This document shows positions 1 through 8,500 of a stretch of DNA of 64,000 bases, one piece after another. Each line of letters starts with the position of its first letter. Position 1 is the stretch's first letter. The translations under genes and the position numbers were made by a program. The DNA comes from Blautia sp. (GTDB lineage: Bacteria > Bacillota > Clostridia > Lachnospirales > Lachnospiraceae): assembly GCA_021772055.1 (NCBI GenBank), contig JAETNR010000015.1:1-64000 (forward strand), written 5' to 3'. The notes beneath the pieces are model-generated. The model had not been told where the DNA came from. It searched no databases and was given only the letters and a program-made list of their open reading frames with translations.

Positions 1-113
1 CAATGTCAGTTAGTTAACGATTAAGGTGTTTGACCTTCTTTGGGATAAAGCATTGGTCACGTTCCTGCAACCACTATTCAGGTGAAACTGGAGATTTTCT
101 TGCTATTTATGGT

Positions 114-143
114 ACGACAAAAAGACAGATTGCACATCTGCCT
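114..143 (-). terminator. Probable terminator after the IS4-type transposase
   Basis: Short stem CAGAT/ATCTG (126-130 with 136-140) followed, in the leftward direction, by a run of Us (complement of 119-124). It sits just downstream of the transposase stop and would end leftward transcription. Positions 1-113 hold no gene I can support. Confidence 0.5.
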
Positions 144-170
144 TTCAAAGAGTTATAATGATAAAGATGT

Positions 171-1514
171 TTATGCAGCCCGATATATGAAATATCGTGG
201 TTTCCGGAAATGAGCTGTTTGAAGCCTTGGGTATTGGCGGTCATTTCGGATAGGGATCAATTCTCTTTGCAGTAGAGACATCACATCATATTGGTCTTTC
301 TCCGTGGTCAGACGGAGAAAGACTCTGCAGATATGTGCAGCCATTGTAAAATTGACTTTATACTCATGTTTTGTGTCATGTGTTTCCAGTACCGTACAGT
401 TTATCATGGTTTCCGTTATGTTATAGGCAATGAGTTTTGCCCATATCTCCTGTTCGATATACTGTGGTTTATAGGAATGAAAATTGCTCAGTCCTATCGT
501 GTATTTTAGCTTTCTAAAAGAAGATTCGATTCCCCATCTGGCATAGTACAGCGCTTTGATACGTTCCGGCGGAAACTCATCACGTGGCAGATTCGTAATG
601 ATGCATTCATAGGTTGACTCGCTGAGAGGAAATCTTATAATCCGAAATGCAAGTTCATAGGTGTCATAACTGCCAAAAGCGATGTAATCAAAAGTAGATA
701 CCTGATCCACAAAGCGTTTGTAAGTGCCAGGATTGGTCAGGACTTTTCTTGAATGGCTCCGGACCAGGGTAACCTGGACATCGATATCAAAAGATTCTTC
801 TTCCGGAAAGTCGAAATTGCCAACTAAGCCTTTGGAGTGGATATCTTTGGTACGGAACAGAAAGAACTGATTTTGTTCCATCACATGTGCCATGTTGTTG
901 TAAGAACAATAGCCACGGTCACCAATATAGACGTTCTTTCTTCCTTCGAGAACCTCATGGCGGTCAACCATGTCACAGAAAGCGCCAAATTCATTTTTGC
1001 AATGGACAGGCTGGATCAGGGCATCCGTATAGGTGTGTGTTGTAAGGTCATAAAAAGCATTCAAATGCATGCTGTAGACCCCTCTGATGGAATTTCCGGG
1101 TGAGCAATAATAGTCAGCTGATGAGAAAGATGGTGTACTGAAATAAGTGCAGGTCGAACCGTCGGCAGCCAGAAAGCGGTATTTGTCATCGTTAAAAGTA
1201 CTTGGGAGCAATCCCATGGCAGATGAATTAAAATGTTTGAACACAGCTTCCAAGGCAGCCGGTTTCAGCTTTTGACGCTGCTGGTTAAGAGCGGAAGAAG
1301 TAGGCATGGAAGAATCGTCCAATCCCCAAAAGTCAAGCATTTCAACTTTGGTGGAGGAAGAGCCCTGTGAAACGAGAAAAGAAATAAGTTTTTGAGATGA
1401 GATCTTTCGATTCCTTTGAAAATCAATATCCGGATGAATGGAATAATCCGAAATATCAGAACAAATATGTTCTACAGATGACTCAAACAGATCTTTGATT
1501 TTTTGATGGATCAT
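171..1514 (-). CDS. IS4-family DDE transposase
   Basis: A 447-residue transposase that would cut and rejoin the ends of its insertion sequence. The three acidic positions of the DDE site are visible: Asp in the LAADGST segment (about residue 117), Asp in YIGDRGY (about 198), and Glu in the YYARWGIESSFRKLKY segment near residue 330, which matches the IS4 Y-(2)-R-(3)-E-(6)-K signature. Length fits the family and no internal stop or frameshift is seen, so the protein looks intact. A ribosome site (AAGGAGGCAC) precedes the ATG. Terminal inverted repeats could not be identified, so the element's limits are unknown. It lies just downstream of the IS66-type copy in the same orientation. Confidence 0.9.
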   Translation of the reverse strand: MIHQKIKDLFESSVEHICSDISDYSIHPDIDFQRNRKISSQKLISFLVSQGSSSTKVEMLDFWGLDDSSMPTSSALNQQRQKLKPAALEAVFKHFNSSAMGLLPSTFNDDKYRFLAADGSTCTYFSTPSFSSADYYCSPGNSIRGVYSMHLNAFYDLTTHTYTDALIQPVHCKNEFGAFCDMVDRHEVLEGRKNVYIGDRGYCSYNNMAHVMEQNQFFLFRTKDIHSKGLVGNFDFPEEESFDIDVQVTLVRSHSRKVLTNPGTYKRFVDQVSTFDYIAFGSYDTYELAFRIIRFPLSESTYECIITNLPRDEFPPERIKALYYARWGIESSFRKLKYTIGLSNFHSYKPQYIEQEIWAKLIAYNITETMINCTVLETHDTKHEYKVNFTMAAHICRVFLRLTTEKDQYDVMSLLQRELIPIRNDRQYPRLQTAHFRKPRYFIYRAA

Positions 1515-1557
1515 AATGGTGTGCCTCCTTGAAAAAGTGATATATCGCTAATTCAAG

Positions 1558-1602
1558 GGCCGCTCTCGTTACCTCTAAAAACAATCAGTAACGAGAGCGG
1601 CC
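1558..1602. terminator. Strong hairpin between the two transposase genes
   Basis: A perfect 15-bp inverted repeat (1558-1572 with 1588-1602, arms GGCCGCTCTCGTTAC) around a 15-nt loop. It lies between the stop of the IS66-type transposase and the start of the IS4-type transposase. It could block read-through into the IS4 gene or mark an element end. There is no long U tract, so a classical intrinsic terminator is not proven. Confidence 0.6.
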
Positions 1603-1623
1603 GCACATTCTGGTGTGTTTGTC

Positions 1624-1646
1624 AACCATTTTTATAAAAAATGGTT
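1624..1646. repeat. AT-rich hairpin just past the IS66 transposase stop
   Basis: Perfect 10-bp inverted repeat AACCATTTTT (1624-1633) / AAAAATGGTT (1637-1646) with a 3-nt loop. A further AACCATTTT copy lies at 1667. In the leftward direction the stem is A/U rich. It may be a terminator or part of the IS66 end. Confidence 0.45.
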
Positions 1647-1653
1647 AGACCCC

Positions 1654-3183
1654 TTATTGGAAATCTAACCATTTTAGATATACGACGCTAACTAAATGAC
1701 ATTGGCGACAAGTTTCGATATATGTTCGGTTGAGTGCATGGTTATCAGCGGCGGCTTCCGATTCAAACTGACCTGATATTTTCATGTGGGACTTAACGCC
1801 TCGAAGTCCGCGCTCGCTGAGATTGTTGGTGGTCGGCAAGCTGAAGTCCTCTACCCAAAGGAAATAGTTCCTGCGATATTTGGCAATACGGTTAAGCAGG
1901 GTCTGTTCAAATGATGCTCCGTAGTTGCCTGGATCAGCTTCGTTTTCCTTCCAGCCGTTTTCAAGGTATTCATCTACCTTACGATGGAACTCGTTAACGT
2001 AGGCTTCGCTGAAAGATTCTTCTCCCCGGGCTATGGAATCATTGCGGTCCTTAATGGTTGTGCTGATATGTTCCTTCAAATCATCCGACCATTGATGGCA
2101 GGTATCATCTGTATTCTTCTGGCAGTCACGCTGAAGATGCTGATTACATTCAATGTTTTCAAAGCTGTACTTGTCGTTATAGTTTACGGTGTTATGGTCA
2201 TGCATGGTCTTTGTATCAGATGTCAGGAGGTTCAGAACATTGTCATCATCAAGGCTCTCCATGTCCTTATGAGCATGCGCTGTATAGTAAGCAATGGATT
2301 CATCTCCGTAGAACCGGAAACATGCTCTCTCCGCAAGAATGAAGATGACAGTATCGTCCCAGTAAACAATCTTTCTTGTGATCAGGGCAAGCTTTAGATC
2401 CTCACGGAACTGGCGGAGCCCTTTTGCGGCACGTGCCTGGAGCTTTGCAATGTATCCCTCACAGGGAGTTAATTCACCGCCGGTAATTCCGGCAAGAAAC
2501 ATGGATGCTTTGTTCATGGCGGCGTTAACTGTGTTTGTGAGGGATAAAGCAAAAGCCTGCAATCCACTGCCATACTGAACCTTCTCCTTAAGGCTCGGAG
2601 GTATCTGCGAACGGAACACTGTACCGCAGTTCTTGCATTCATAATAAAAGAATTCGTGTTTGATCTTAACAACTTTGATGCGCACATCGTATTCGTATTT
2701 TACCTCGGATTCTCCGGTTGGAATGCAGTCAGTAAGTCCGCACCTGGGGCAGCATTCATCATCCTGCAATGGATGCCCGACAGTATCTGTGATTTCGGAT
2801 TCATCCGGTGCCTCAAGGGAGGCTTTTGTATGGCCGGTCTGTCCTCCCTTGGGTTTTCCTGTATTGCGGCGAGAGTTTGGGATAACCTTGTTTTTATTTA
2901 TCGGTGTCTGTGATGTGGGAGTACCGGTATTACTGCCATCGTGATTAAGAAGAGCCTCTGCGTGAGCAAGGCGGTTCTGTAACTCCTTGATAATGGCATC
3001 TTTTTCAGCAAGCGATTCCGTATATTGTTTTTTGTCGGACTCTTTAGACCGCCTAAGGTTTCTGACCGAAGTCTGCAGAGAAACGATCTGTTCCTGATAC
3101 CCCAGGATGCGGTCCTTCAGTTTTGTGATTTCCTCAGTTGCCTTTTCAAAGTCGAGGCGCAGATTGCCAGTAAATTTGATCAT
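1654..3183 (-). CDS. IS66-family transposase (TnpC-like)
   Basis: About 509 residues. The N-terminal third is a coiled coil (residues 10-75) followed by a basic stretch with a GGQTGH motif typical of IS66 transposases. Next comes a zinc-binding stretch (CCPRCGLTDC, later YECKNCG) and then the catalytic core, with YWDDT near residue 290 and the C-terminal NNLSERGLRGVK block. I chose the ATG at 3183 because it overlaps the TGA of the upstream small gene as ATGA, indicating translational coupling; the upstream extension is out of keeping with the family start. The copy is intact. The usual TnpA/TnpB partners of IS66 are replaced by one small protein. Confidence 0.88.
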   Translation of the reverse strand: MIKFTGNLRLDFEKATEEITKLKDRILGYQEQIVSLQTSVRNLRRSKESDKKQYTESLAEKDAIIKELQNRLAHAEALLNHDGSNTGTPTSQTPINKNKVIPNSRRNTGKPKGGQTGHTKASLEAPDESEITDTVGHPLQDDECCPRCGLTDCIPTGESEVKYEYDVRIKVVKIKHEFFYYECKNCGTVFRSQIPPSLKEKVQYGSGLQAFALSLTNTVNAAMNKASMFLAGITGGELTPCEGYIAKLQARAAKGLRQFREDLKLALITRKIVYWDDTVIFILAERACFRFYGDESIAYYTAHAHKDMESLDDDNVLNLLTSDTKTMHDHNTVNYNDKYSFENIECNQHLQRDCQKNTDDTCHQWSDDLKEHISTTIKDRNDSIARGEESFSEAYVNEFHRKVDEYLENGWKENEADPGNYGASFEQTLLNRIAKYRRNYFLWVEDFSLPTTNNLSERGLRGVKSHMKISGQFESEAAADNHALNRTYIETCRQCHLVSVVYLKWLDFQ

Positions 3184-3557
3184 AGGACACAGGGAGCCTT
3201 TCCTAAAGCATTGGAGATGGACGCACATACTTTTTCGTACGATCTGATGGTGGCTTTTAAGGCCTTCACTTCAGACTGTAGAGAAGCGATTTCGGCTTCT
3301 TTCTCGGATATGGTTTTTTGGAGATTAGTGATCTTAGCTGAGGTAGTACCTTCTTCTGTGGCGGTTACATTTTTAGAAGATGATGTTCTGCCCCGACGAC
3401 CGGAGGAAGGAATAAGTTCTCCTGTTTCAGGATCGAGTGTACCCAGATATTTTCTCTTGGGTCTCGATTGTTTGGTGACAGGATCATAGTGGGGAGTAGA
3501 CTCGTAAACACGGGTCTTTCCGGTTTTCTTGTCGTAGTGTTGAACGATGGTCGGCAT
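3180..3557 (-). CDS. Small IS66-associated protein
   Basis: 125 residues beginning MPTIVQHYDKKTGKTRVYE. The N-terminal half resembles the short segment found at the start of IS1634-type transposases and in small proteins upstream of some Firmicutes IS66 copies. The C-terminal half (residues 65-115) is a predicted coiled coil, like the N-terminus of the adjacent transposase, which suggests the two may pair. The ATG at 3557 is preceded by AAAGGAG at 8-nt spacing. The stop overlaps the transposase start (ATGA). Its biochemical role is not known to me. Confidence 0.7.
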   Translation of the reverse strand: MPTIVQHYDKKTGKTRVYESTPHYDPVTKQSRPKRKYLGTLDPETGELIPSSGRRGRTSSSKNVTATEEGTTSAKITNLQKTISEKEAEIASLQSEVKALKATIRSYEKVCASISNALGKAPCVL

Positions 3558-3573
3558 AGTGCATTCTCCTTTC

Positions 3574-3639
3574 AATAGTGGTTATATTTATTATATTACA
3601 ACCACTATTAAATGTCAAGAAATAATGGTTATATTTATT
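3574..3639 (-). promoter_or_regulatory. Consensus promoter of the IS66 operon with repeated decamers
   Basis: On the minus strand TTGACA (3613-3618), a 17-nt spacer and TATAAT (3590-3595) form a perfect sigma-A promoter. The decamer AATAGTGGTT occurs at 3574-3583, inverted at 3600-3609 inside the spacer, and as AATAATGGTT at 3621-3630, so copies flank and split the promoter. The layout suggests an operator for autorepression of transposition. Confidence 0.7.
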
Positions 3640-3675
3640 TTGAAATGCAATCACCATATATAGTGCAATATGCCA

Positions 3676-3702
3676 ATAAAAAGAAGCCCCAACGGGACTT
3701 CC
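3676..3702 (-). terminator. Terminator at the left end of the prophage
   Basis: Leftward transcript GGAAGTCCC-GTT-GGGGCTTC followed by TTTTTATT. One internal mismatch in an 8-bp stem. It follows the interrupted small membrane gene and separates prophage transcription from the IS66 promoter. Confidence 0.7.
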
Positions 3703-3720
3703 TTAAAAATCAGATATTAA

Positions 3721-3918
3721 TTAGCTGTGAATAGTAACTCTTGAGGAAGATATGTTTCTTGCAATTAAACCACAAATAATACTAATAATAAGCCACATAA
3801 CAAACATAATATTGGCAAACTCCTTTCCGTATTGATTCCTATATTTTACCAAATGTATCAAATATTTCAATAGAATAGGTAAAATTTGCTATATTATTAT
3901 TTCTATTGTCTCTTTCAT
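3721..3918 (-). pseudogene. Small membrane protein gene interrupted by an amber codon
   Basis: A strong site (AAGGAGGAATAGT) precedes ATG at 3918. The frame runs 65 codons to TAA at 3721 but carries one in-frame TAG at 3889-3891 (codon 10). The downstream part encodes two hydrophobic stretches (ILPILLKYLIHLV, FVMWLIISIICGLIA), so the intact product would be a small membrane protein. Translation could restart at ATG 3807, where AAAGGAG lies 12 nt upstream, giving a 28-residue single-span peptide. The position at the end of the phage operon fits a holin-like or accessory membrane protein, but no family was recognised. Confidence 0.45.
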
Positions 3919-3974
3919 ACTATTCCTCCTTGTTTTTTTTACATTATACCACTCATCCCAACAAAAAGAAATAG

Positions 3975-3988
3975 TACCATATATGGTA
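3975..3988. promoter_or_regulatory. 14-bp palindrome near the left prophage end
   Basis: TACCATATATGGTA is a perfect palindrome between the rha stop and the small membrane gene. A near copy, TACCATATCTGGTA, is found at 45199-45212 beside the XRE/integrase region at the other end of the prophage. Confidence 0.4.
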
Positions 3989-3998
3989 GTGAAGCGTT

Positions 3999-4667
3999 TT
4001 ATGCAGGAAGTTGTACTTTCTGATTCAGATACGTAATTTGCATAAACTGCTCTACTTTCTGCTTGCAATCTTTATATATATCCTTATAGTGCATTCCCAT
4101 TGACATATCAATTCTGATAGTCTGTAGGATAATATTTTCCACAAGGGTTATATTATTAAGCTGCATCACATCCGCATTGTCACGCTTACAATCAATTACA
4201 GTGTTAGCAAGTTTTGTATAAACGATATAAAGTTTGTTCGAATGGGTACTTCCCTGTTTTTCTGCATATTCAGCCAGCAATTTTATCACATCTGTTTCTT
4301 TCAGACGGTTTGCCTTGCTTGCAAGCCTTGTATCATTCCACAACTTAGACTGTTTTTCGATAAGGAACCGACGCATGGAGTAAAACTGCCGGACTAATTC
4401 TTTCTTGAATTTAACAACAACTTTTGAATTTCTCAGAAGAGTAATAACAAAGGTTGCCTGCTCTTCATTGAGATAATATACCCTTTCCGGCTGACCTCTT
4501 TTCCCCGATTTTAAATCGGAGAAATCAATGTTTCCAAAATCTGATATATCATTCTCGTATTTTCGAATAATAGCAACTATTGATTCATGCTGGTTGTTTG
4601 TTCCCTCAGCAATAATTTTGCTGTTTGTAAATACATCATTTCTTCTTACTTCTACTAATTCATACAT
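3999..4667 (-). CDS. Phage regulatory protein, Rha family
   Basis: 222 residues. The N-terminal ~100 residues match the Rha domain: MYELVEVRRNDVFTNSKI, then a KSGKRGQPERVYYLNEEQAT segment and the VVKFKKELVRQFYSMRRFL helix. Rha proteins are phage-encoded regulators; their target here is unknown. The C-terminal part, with a TRLASKANRL helix, resembles the extension seen in many phage regulators. Start at ATG 4667 with AAGGAAGG upstream; an in-frame ATG at 4700 has no such site. A CTATCA-N4-TGATAG inverted repeat (4694-4709) sits just upstream and could be its operator. It is unusual next to tail genes, since Rha is normally in early regions. Confidence 0.8.
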   Translation of the reverse strand: MYELVEVRRNDVFTNSKIIAEGTNNQHESIVAIIRKYENDISDFGNIDFSDLKSGKRGQPERVYYLNEEQATFVITLLRNSKVVVKFKKELVRQFYSMRRFLIEKQSKLWNDTRLASKANRLKETDVIKLLAEYAEKQGSTHSNKLYIVYTKLANTVIDCKRDNADVMQLNNITLVENIILQTIRIDMSMGMHYKDIYKDCKQKVEQFMQITYLNQKVQLPA

Positions 4668-4693
4668 AGCAATACCTTCCTTTCTTTTGGCTA

Positions 4694-4709
4694 CTATCAT
4701 TTTTGATAG
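4694..4709. promoter_or_regulatory. Inverted repeat upstream of the Rha gene
   Basis: CTATCA (4694-4699) and TGATAG (4704-4709) separated by 4 nt, immediately upstream of the ribosome site. A possible operator; no other copy was seen in the window. Confidence 0.35.
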
Positions 4710-4785
4710 GCAGTCTTAATACGCTATTCTTTAATTTTTCAAAAAGGAGTGTGAAAATTTTTATACCCCTCCATGTTTTATGCAC

Positions 4786-4862
4786 AAAAAAGACAGCCTT
4801 TCGACTGTCTTTCAATATTATTATTTGTAAATAAAAAGCACTCAGGTCTCCCCAAGTGCCTT
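4786..4862 (-). terminator. Tandem hairpins downstream of hicB
   Basis: Two stems after the hicB stop in the leftward direction. The first is GCACT/AGTGC (4838-4858 region) followed by TTTTTATT. The second is AAAGACAG/CTGTCTTT (4789-4812) followed by a T run. Together they isolate hicAB from rha. Confidence 0.65.
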
Positions 4863-4867
4863 TCATC

Positions 4868-5263
4868 TTACATATTCACTTTCTGCATCAACGCTTCCTG
4901 CAAAACCTGGGAGAAATTGATATCCTGTCTTATAGCAGCATCATTCAGCCACTGAGGAATTGTAAGTGTCTTTTTTACCGCCCTATTATTGTGCATCCTT
5001 GCATACTCCACTGTGTCGCATGCCACATAGTTTACAAAATCTCCGTCTGATTTTTCTATACTTTCTACTTTTGATGGTTCCGGAATTTCTTTTCCTTCCG
5101 TTTCGTAACCATAAAGCACAAATGCTAAAACGTCATTTGCCATAAACAGTGCGTCCTGCAAATCGTCTCCACAGGTATAGCATCCTTCCAGATCTGGAAA
5201 GAACACGGAGTATCTTCCTTCTTCCTCTGGTGTAAAAATTGCCGGATATGCATATTTTGCCAT
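4868..5263 (-). CDS. hicB: HicB-type antitoxin
   Basis: 131 residues. The N-terminal ~50 residues form the degenerate RNase H-like HicB fold (YPAIFTPEEEGRYSVFFPD, then LEGCYTCGDDLQDAL). The C-terminal TLTIPQWLNDAA stretch with the helices that follow it is a ribbon-helix-helix DNA-binding domain, so the protein should bind both HicA and the operator. It lies 44 nt downstream of hicA on the same transcript. It was probably carried as a phage maintenance or defence module, since it sits between the tape measure gene and rha with its own promoter and terminators. Confidence 0.88.
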   Translation of the reverse strand: MAKYAYPAIFTPEEEGRYSVFFPDLEGCYTCGDDLQDALFMANDVLAFVLYGYETEGKEIPEPSKVESIEKSDGDFVNYVACDTVEYARMHNNRAVKKTLTIPQWLNDAAIRQDINFSQVLQEALMQKVNM

Positions 5264-5307
5264 TTCATAACTCCTTTCTCATCATTTTATATCCGGATAC
5301 CGGGGCT

Positions 5308-5493
5308 TTACCTCAGCCCCGCATCCTTCAATATTCTGTTTGCTGTTCCAGTCGCTATCTCCTTGCTTCCGTGCCTTGGAATCATGAAATTCTTTCCAGT
5401 AATATCACTGTGCCATTTATCGTGCTCTTTTCCATGTTCTACGAGATAACAACCATTTTTCTTTAGCAGCTTAACCAGCTCTGATGCTTTCAT
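5308..5493 (-). CDS. hicA: HicA-type mRNA interferase toxin
   Basis: 61 residues, the usual HicA length, with the double-stranded-RNA-binding-like fold. It starts MKASELVKLLKKNGC, and the active-site histidine lies in MIPRHGSKEI. The family cleaves mRNA independently of ribosomes and is blocked by HicB. The gene comes first in the operon, the common order for hicAB. Start ATG 5493 has GAAAGGGGG upstream. Confidence 0.88.
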   Translation of the reverse strand: MKASELVKLLKKNGCYLVEHGKEHDKWHSDITGKNFMIPRHGSKEIATGTANRILKDAGLR

Positions 5494-5515
5494 TGTATCC
5501 CCCTTTCATGGTATT

Positions 5516-5544
5516 ATTATAGCACGTATTGACACGTGTGTCAA
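5516..5544 (-). promoter_or_regulatory. hicAB promoter with embedded operator palindrome
   Basis: Minus-strand TTGACA (5539-5544), 17-nt spacer, TATAAT (5516-5521): perfect consensus. The -35 box is half of the inverted repeat TTGACAC-AC-GTGTCAA (5529-5544), so a HicB-type repressor bound there would cover the -35. Further ACACGTATT-like half sites occur on both sides. Confidence 0.7.
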
Positions 5545-5572
5545 GTTTTATAATACATATTTACACGTATTT

Positions 5573-8500
5573 TTATCTTCTCCCCCTGTTTCTTCGGATC
5601 GTCACCGCCGCACTTTCCTGGCTCAATGCAGGCTGTATTTGTCCTACAAGCACATCCTCATTGATGTAAACCCCCATGCCGCTTATAATCTCTACCATCG
5701 TTTGCATCCCCGTCATAAACTGCTGCATCATCCCGGCAACGCTGCTGTTATCTACATTGACAATAGGAGCCGCTGGCTGATAAGCAGTTAATGCATTGTT
5801 TAGTGCTGTAATTCCGGATGTATCAAGTATGGCCATGTCGGCACTGAGAGAAGCCTGTTGGTTTGCAAGCTCCTTTTGAGCCGCGGCAAGGGTATTGCGG
5901 ATAACATCTCTTGAGGTGTCTTCAAGCGTTTCCGCACTTTCTTTAAGTCCAGTTCCAACGCCTGCCCCCATTTGCAATCCGATTGCGCGATTAAACAACC
6001 TGCTTGGACTATGGATCTCGGCTTCGTTTTCCATTGCGCGCTTTATAGAGTTTACAACATTGACAGACGCTTTCTTGATTTTATCTTCGTCCTGCAGACC
6101 TGCAAGCAATCCATCAAGAGTATTTTTCCCGATCAGTTCTCCTTGCGGTACCAATTCCTCAAGTCCATCTGATAAGGTATTTACCGCAGCATTGGTATGT
6201 TTATAGGCGTCAACACTGTCAGACTGCTTTTTTATTCCTTTTACAAGTCCGGCTACGGCATCTTCCCCTACTTTTCCTGCCTTGGAAATCAGTGCAGATA
6301 GTTCCGTGGAAATACTCTCTGTCGTTTGCTTTATTGATTCTTTATATGTTTTGTTCAACTCAGCAAGTTCTTTTTCCGCATCTTTCTTTAGCTGTGATAT
6401 CTGTTCGTTTGTTTCATTCCGTAACGGCTCGTTTTCCTTGATAGCCTGAGAATTTGCCAGGGCTGCCTTTTGCTCCCATAACTTCACATACTGGTCAAGC
6501 TGTTCCTTCGTCATCTGATTAAGCGACCAGATATTTGCTGCTGCATCAGGTCCGAGGGACTGCAGTTCTTCCATCAGAGCGCCAGTAACGCCTTTCTGTC
6601 CAAGCTCTTCTAACTGCTGTTCCCAAAGAGCAAGCCCCTTTACCTGAGTTTCCAGATTGTACAGTAATGTGTTTCCATCATATCCAGTAGCATCAAATGC
6701 TTCAAACAGATCCATGGAGGACATGATCTCGTTCTTTCTGGACTTCACGGCATCGCTGTATGCGTCCGTAAGCTCATTTACCGATTTTTCCAGTTCATCA
6801 TTGATTTCCTGGTATTTCTCTTTATAATCTGTATCAAGTTCTTCCAGACGTTCATAATACGCCTGCTTTGCTTCGAGGTATTTTGTGTCTGCATCAATAC
6901 GTTCTTGGGTGCCTGCCTTAAATTGTTTTCTGGCTTTGTCCCAATACTGCACTTCTGCTTTTTCGGACATCTTATAATAAATCTTATAATTATCCAGTAG
7001 TATTTGCTGATTCCTGGCTGTCTGTGCCCGCTTATCCGCTTCCGCCTGGGTAATAGCTTCTTTAGCTGAGTTTATCTCTTTCTGCGCATCATACCAGGCC
7101 TGTGTCCCTTTCTTTAGACGTTTCTGTACGCCCTGCCAGTAGGTCAGTTCCTGCTTGGCGGACACCGTATGCAAGGTTTTATAATTATCAAAATACGTCT
7201 GTGCCGCTGACTGAATATCCCTGTAATAAGTCTCCGCATCCTTTTTGACGGTCTTCTTATTCTTCCCTGTGCCTTCTGTGGTATATTGGGATACGCCGAA
7301 CTTATTGACAACGCTTTTGGCAAGCTCATAAGTCAGTCCGTTTTTTCTAAGTCCGGCAATAGATGCTTTTTTTGCTGCATTATTGTAAGCGGCCGTACCT
7401 TTCTTTGCATGGGCCGCTACTTGCTGCCAATACCATTGTTCGTCTGCAAGGGAAACTTTGTGGGTCTTTTTATACTTCGTGAGCCATACAGTTGCCTTGG
7501 CGTATACTTTTTTGGACATTTTATCTGCCGCGCTTGAAGCAAGTGAAGCGTTTTTACTGATACCAAACGCAGTACCTGCGGAAATCTGTCTACCTACATC
7601 CCTCTCAAACTTTTTAGAAGGGCTGTGGATCTCCAATCTGGCTTTAGCTGCAGATAATGCTCTTCCGGCCATATTCGCCGCAGCATTGATTGCATGGGAA
7701 GCTCCGGCATTAATACCGCTTGCAAGTCCGGCAGCCATGTTGATTCCGACAGAATAAAAAGATCCGCTGTATGATGCCGCTCCATTATATGCCGCCGACC
7801 CAAGAGAACTACCGGCAGAAGCCGCCTGCCCACGAGCGGCGCTGATAGCATTAGCGTATGCCTGCGCCTGCGCTCTGCCTGCTTCCTGCATCTGAGATAA
7901 TTGCTGCATGATTGAGCTCAATGTGGCATCACTTAATACTTTGCCGGAATTCTGTGCGTCATTTGCTTTGGACGTCAATCCTTCTGCAAGTGCGGTTCCC
8001 AGTTGTTCTCCTGCCGCTTGATAATCCCCTGCTTTCCCTGTAATACTTTCCGCATCCGGACTGAGCGCATCATTGATGTTTTTTTGCTGTTCCTGCAAAC
8101 CGGAAACTACAGCCTCTCCAAGGGTGCGTCCTGCAGCCTGGTAGTCACCCTCCTTGTCGCTGATGCTGTCTGGATTCAGGATCACAGAACCACTGTCTGC
8201 TTCAAGGCTTTGTTGTAGCCCTTCTGAAACGGCTTCTCCCAGGGAAGTTCCGGCTTGAACGTATGATTCTTTCTGTTCTGCGATTGCGTCCGCTCCAGAC
8301 TTTAATGCATTCGTTACAGTCTCTGGGATTTGCTTTGACCATTCTTCGATTCCTTTCCCTATCGATTCTCCAAGCGCCTTGGATTTTTCTCTGTATGTCG
8401 GTGCTGCTTCCGTAATAGCGTCAGCACCAGGCTTCACACTGGATTCAACGCTTGACTTTACGCCATCAGTTTTAGCGCCATCTTCAATTGCTTTCTGTAA

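Noticed and set aside
1-4000. Attachment site duplicate of the tRNA-Leu 3' end in the left part of the window
   Set aside because: No match to the 3' end sequence (TCTTCCGCA and flanks) was seen by reading; alignment would be needed to be certain.
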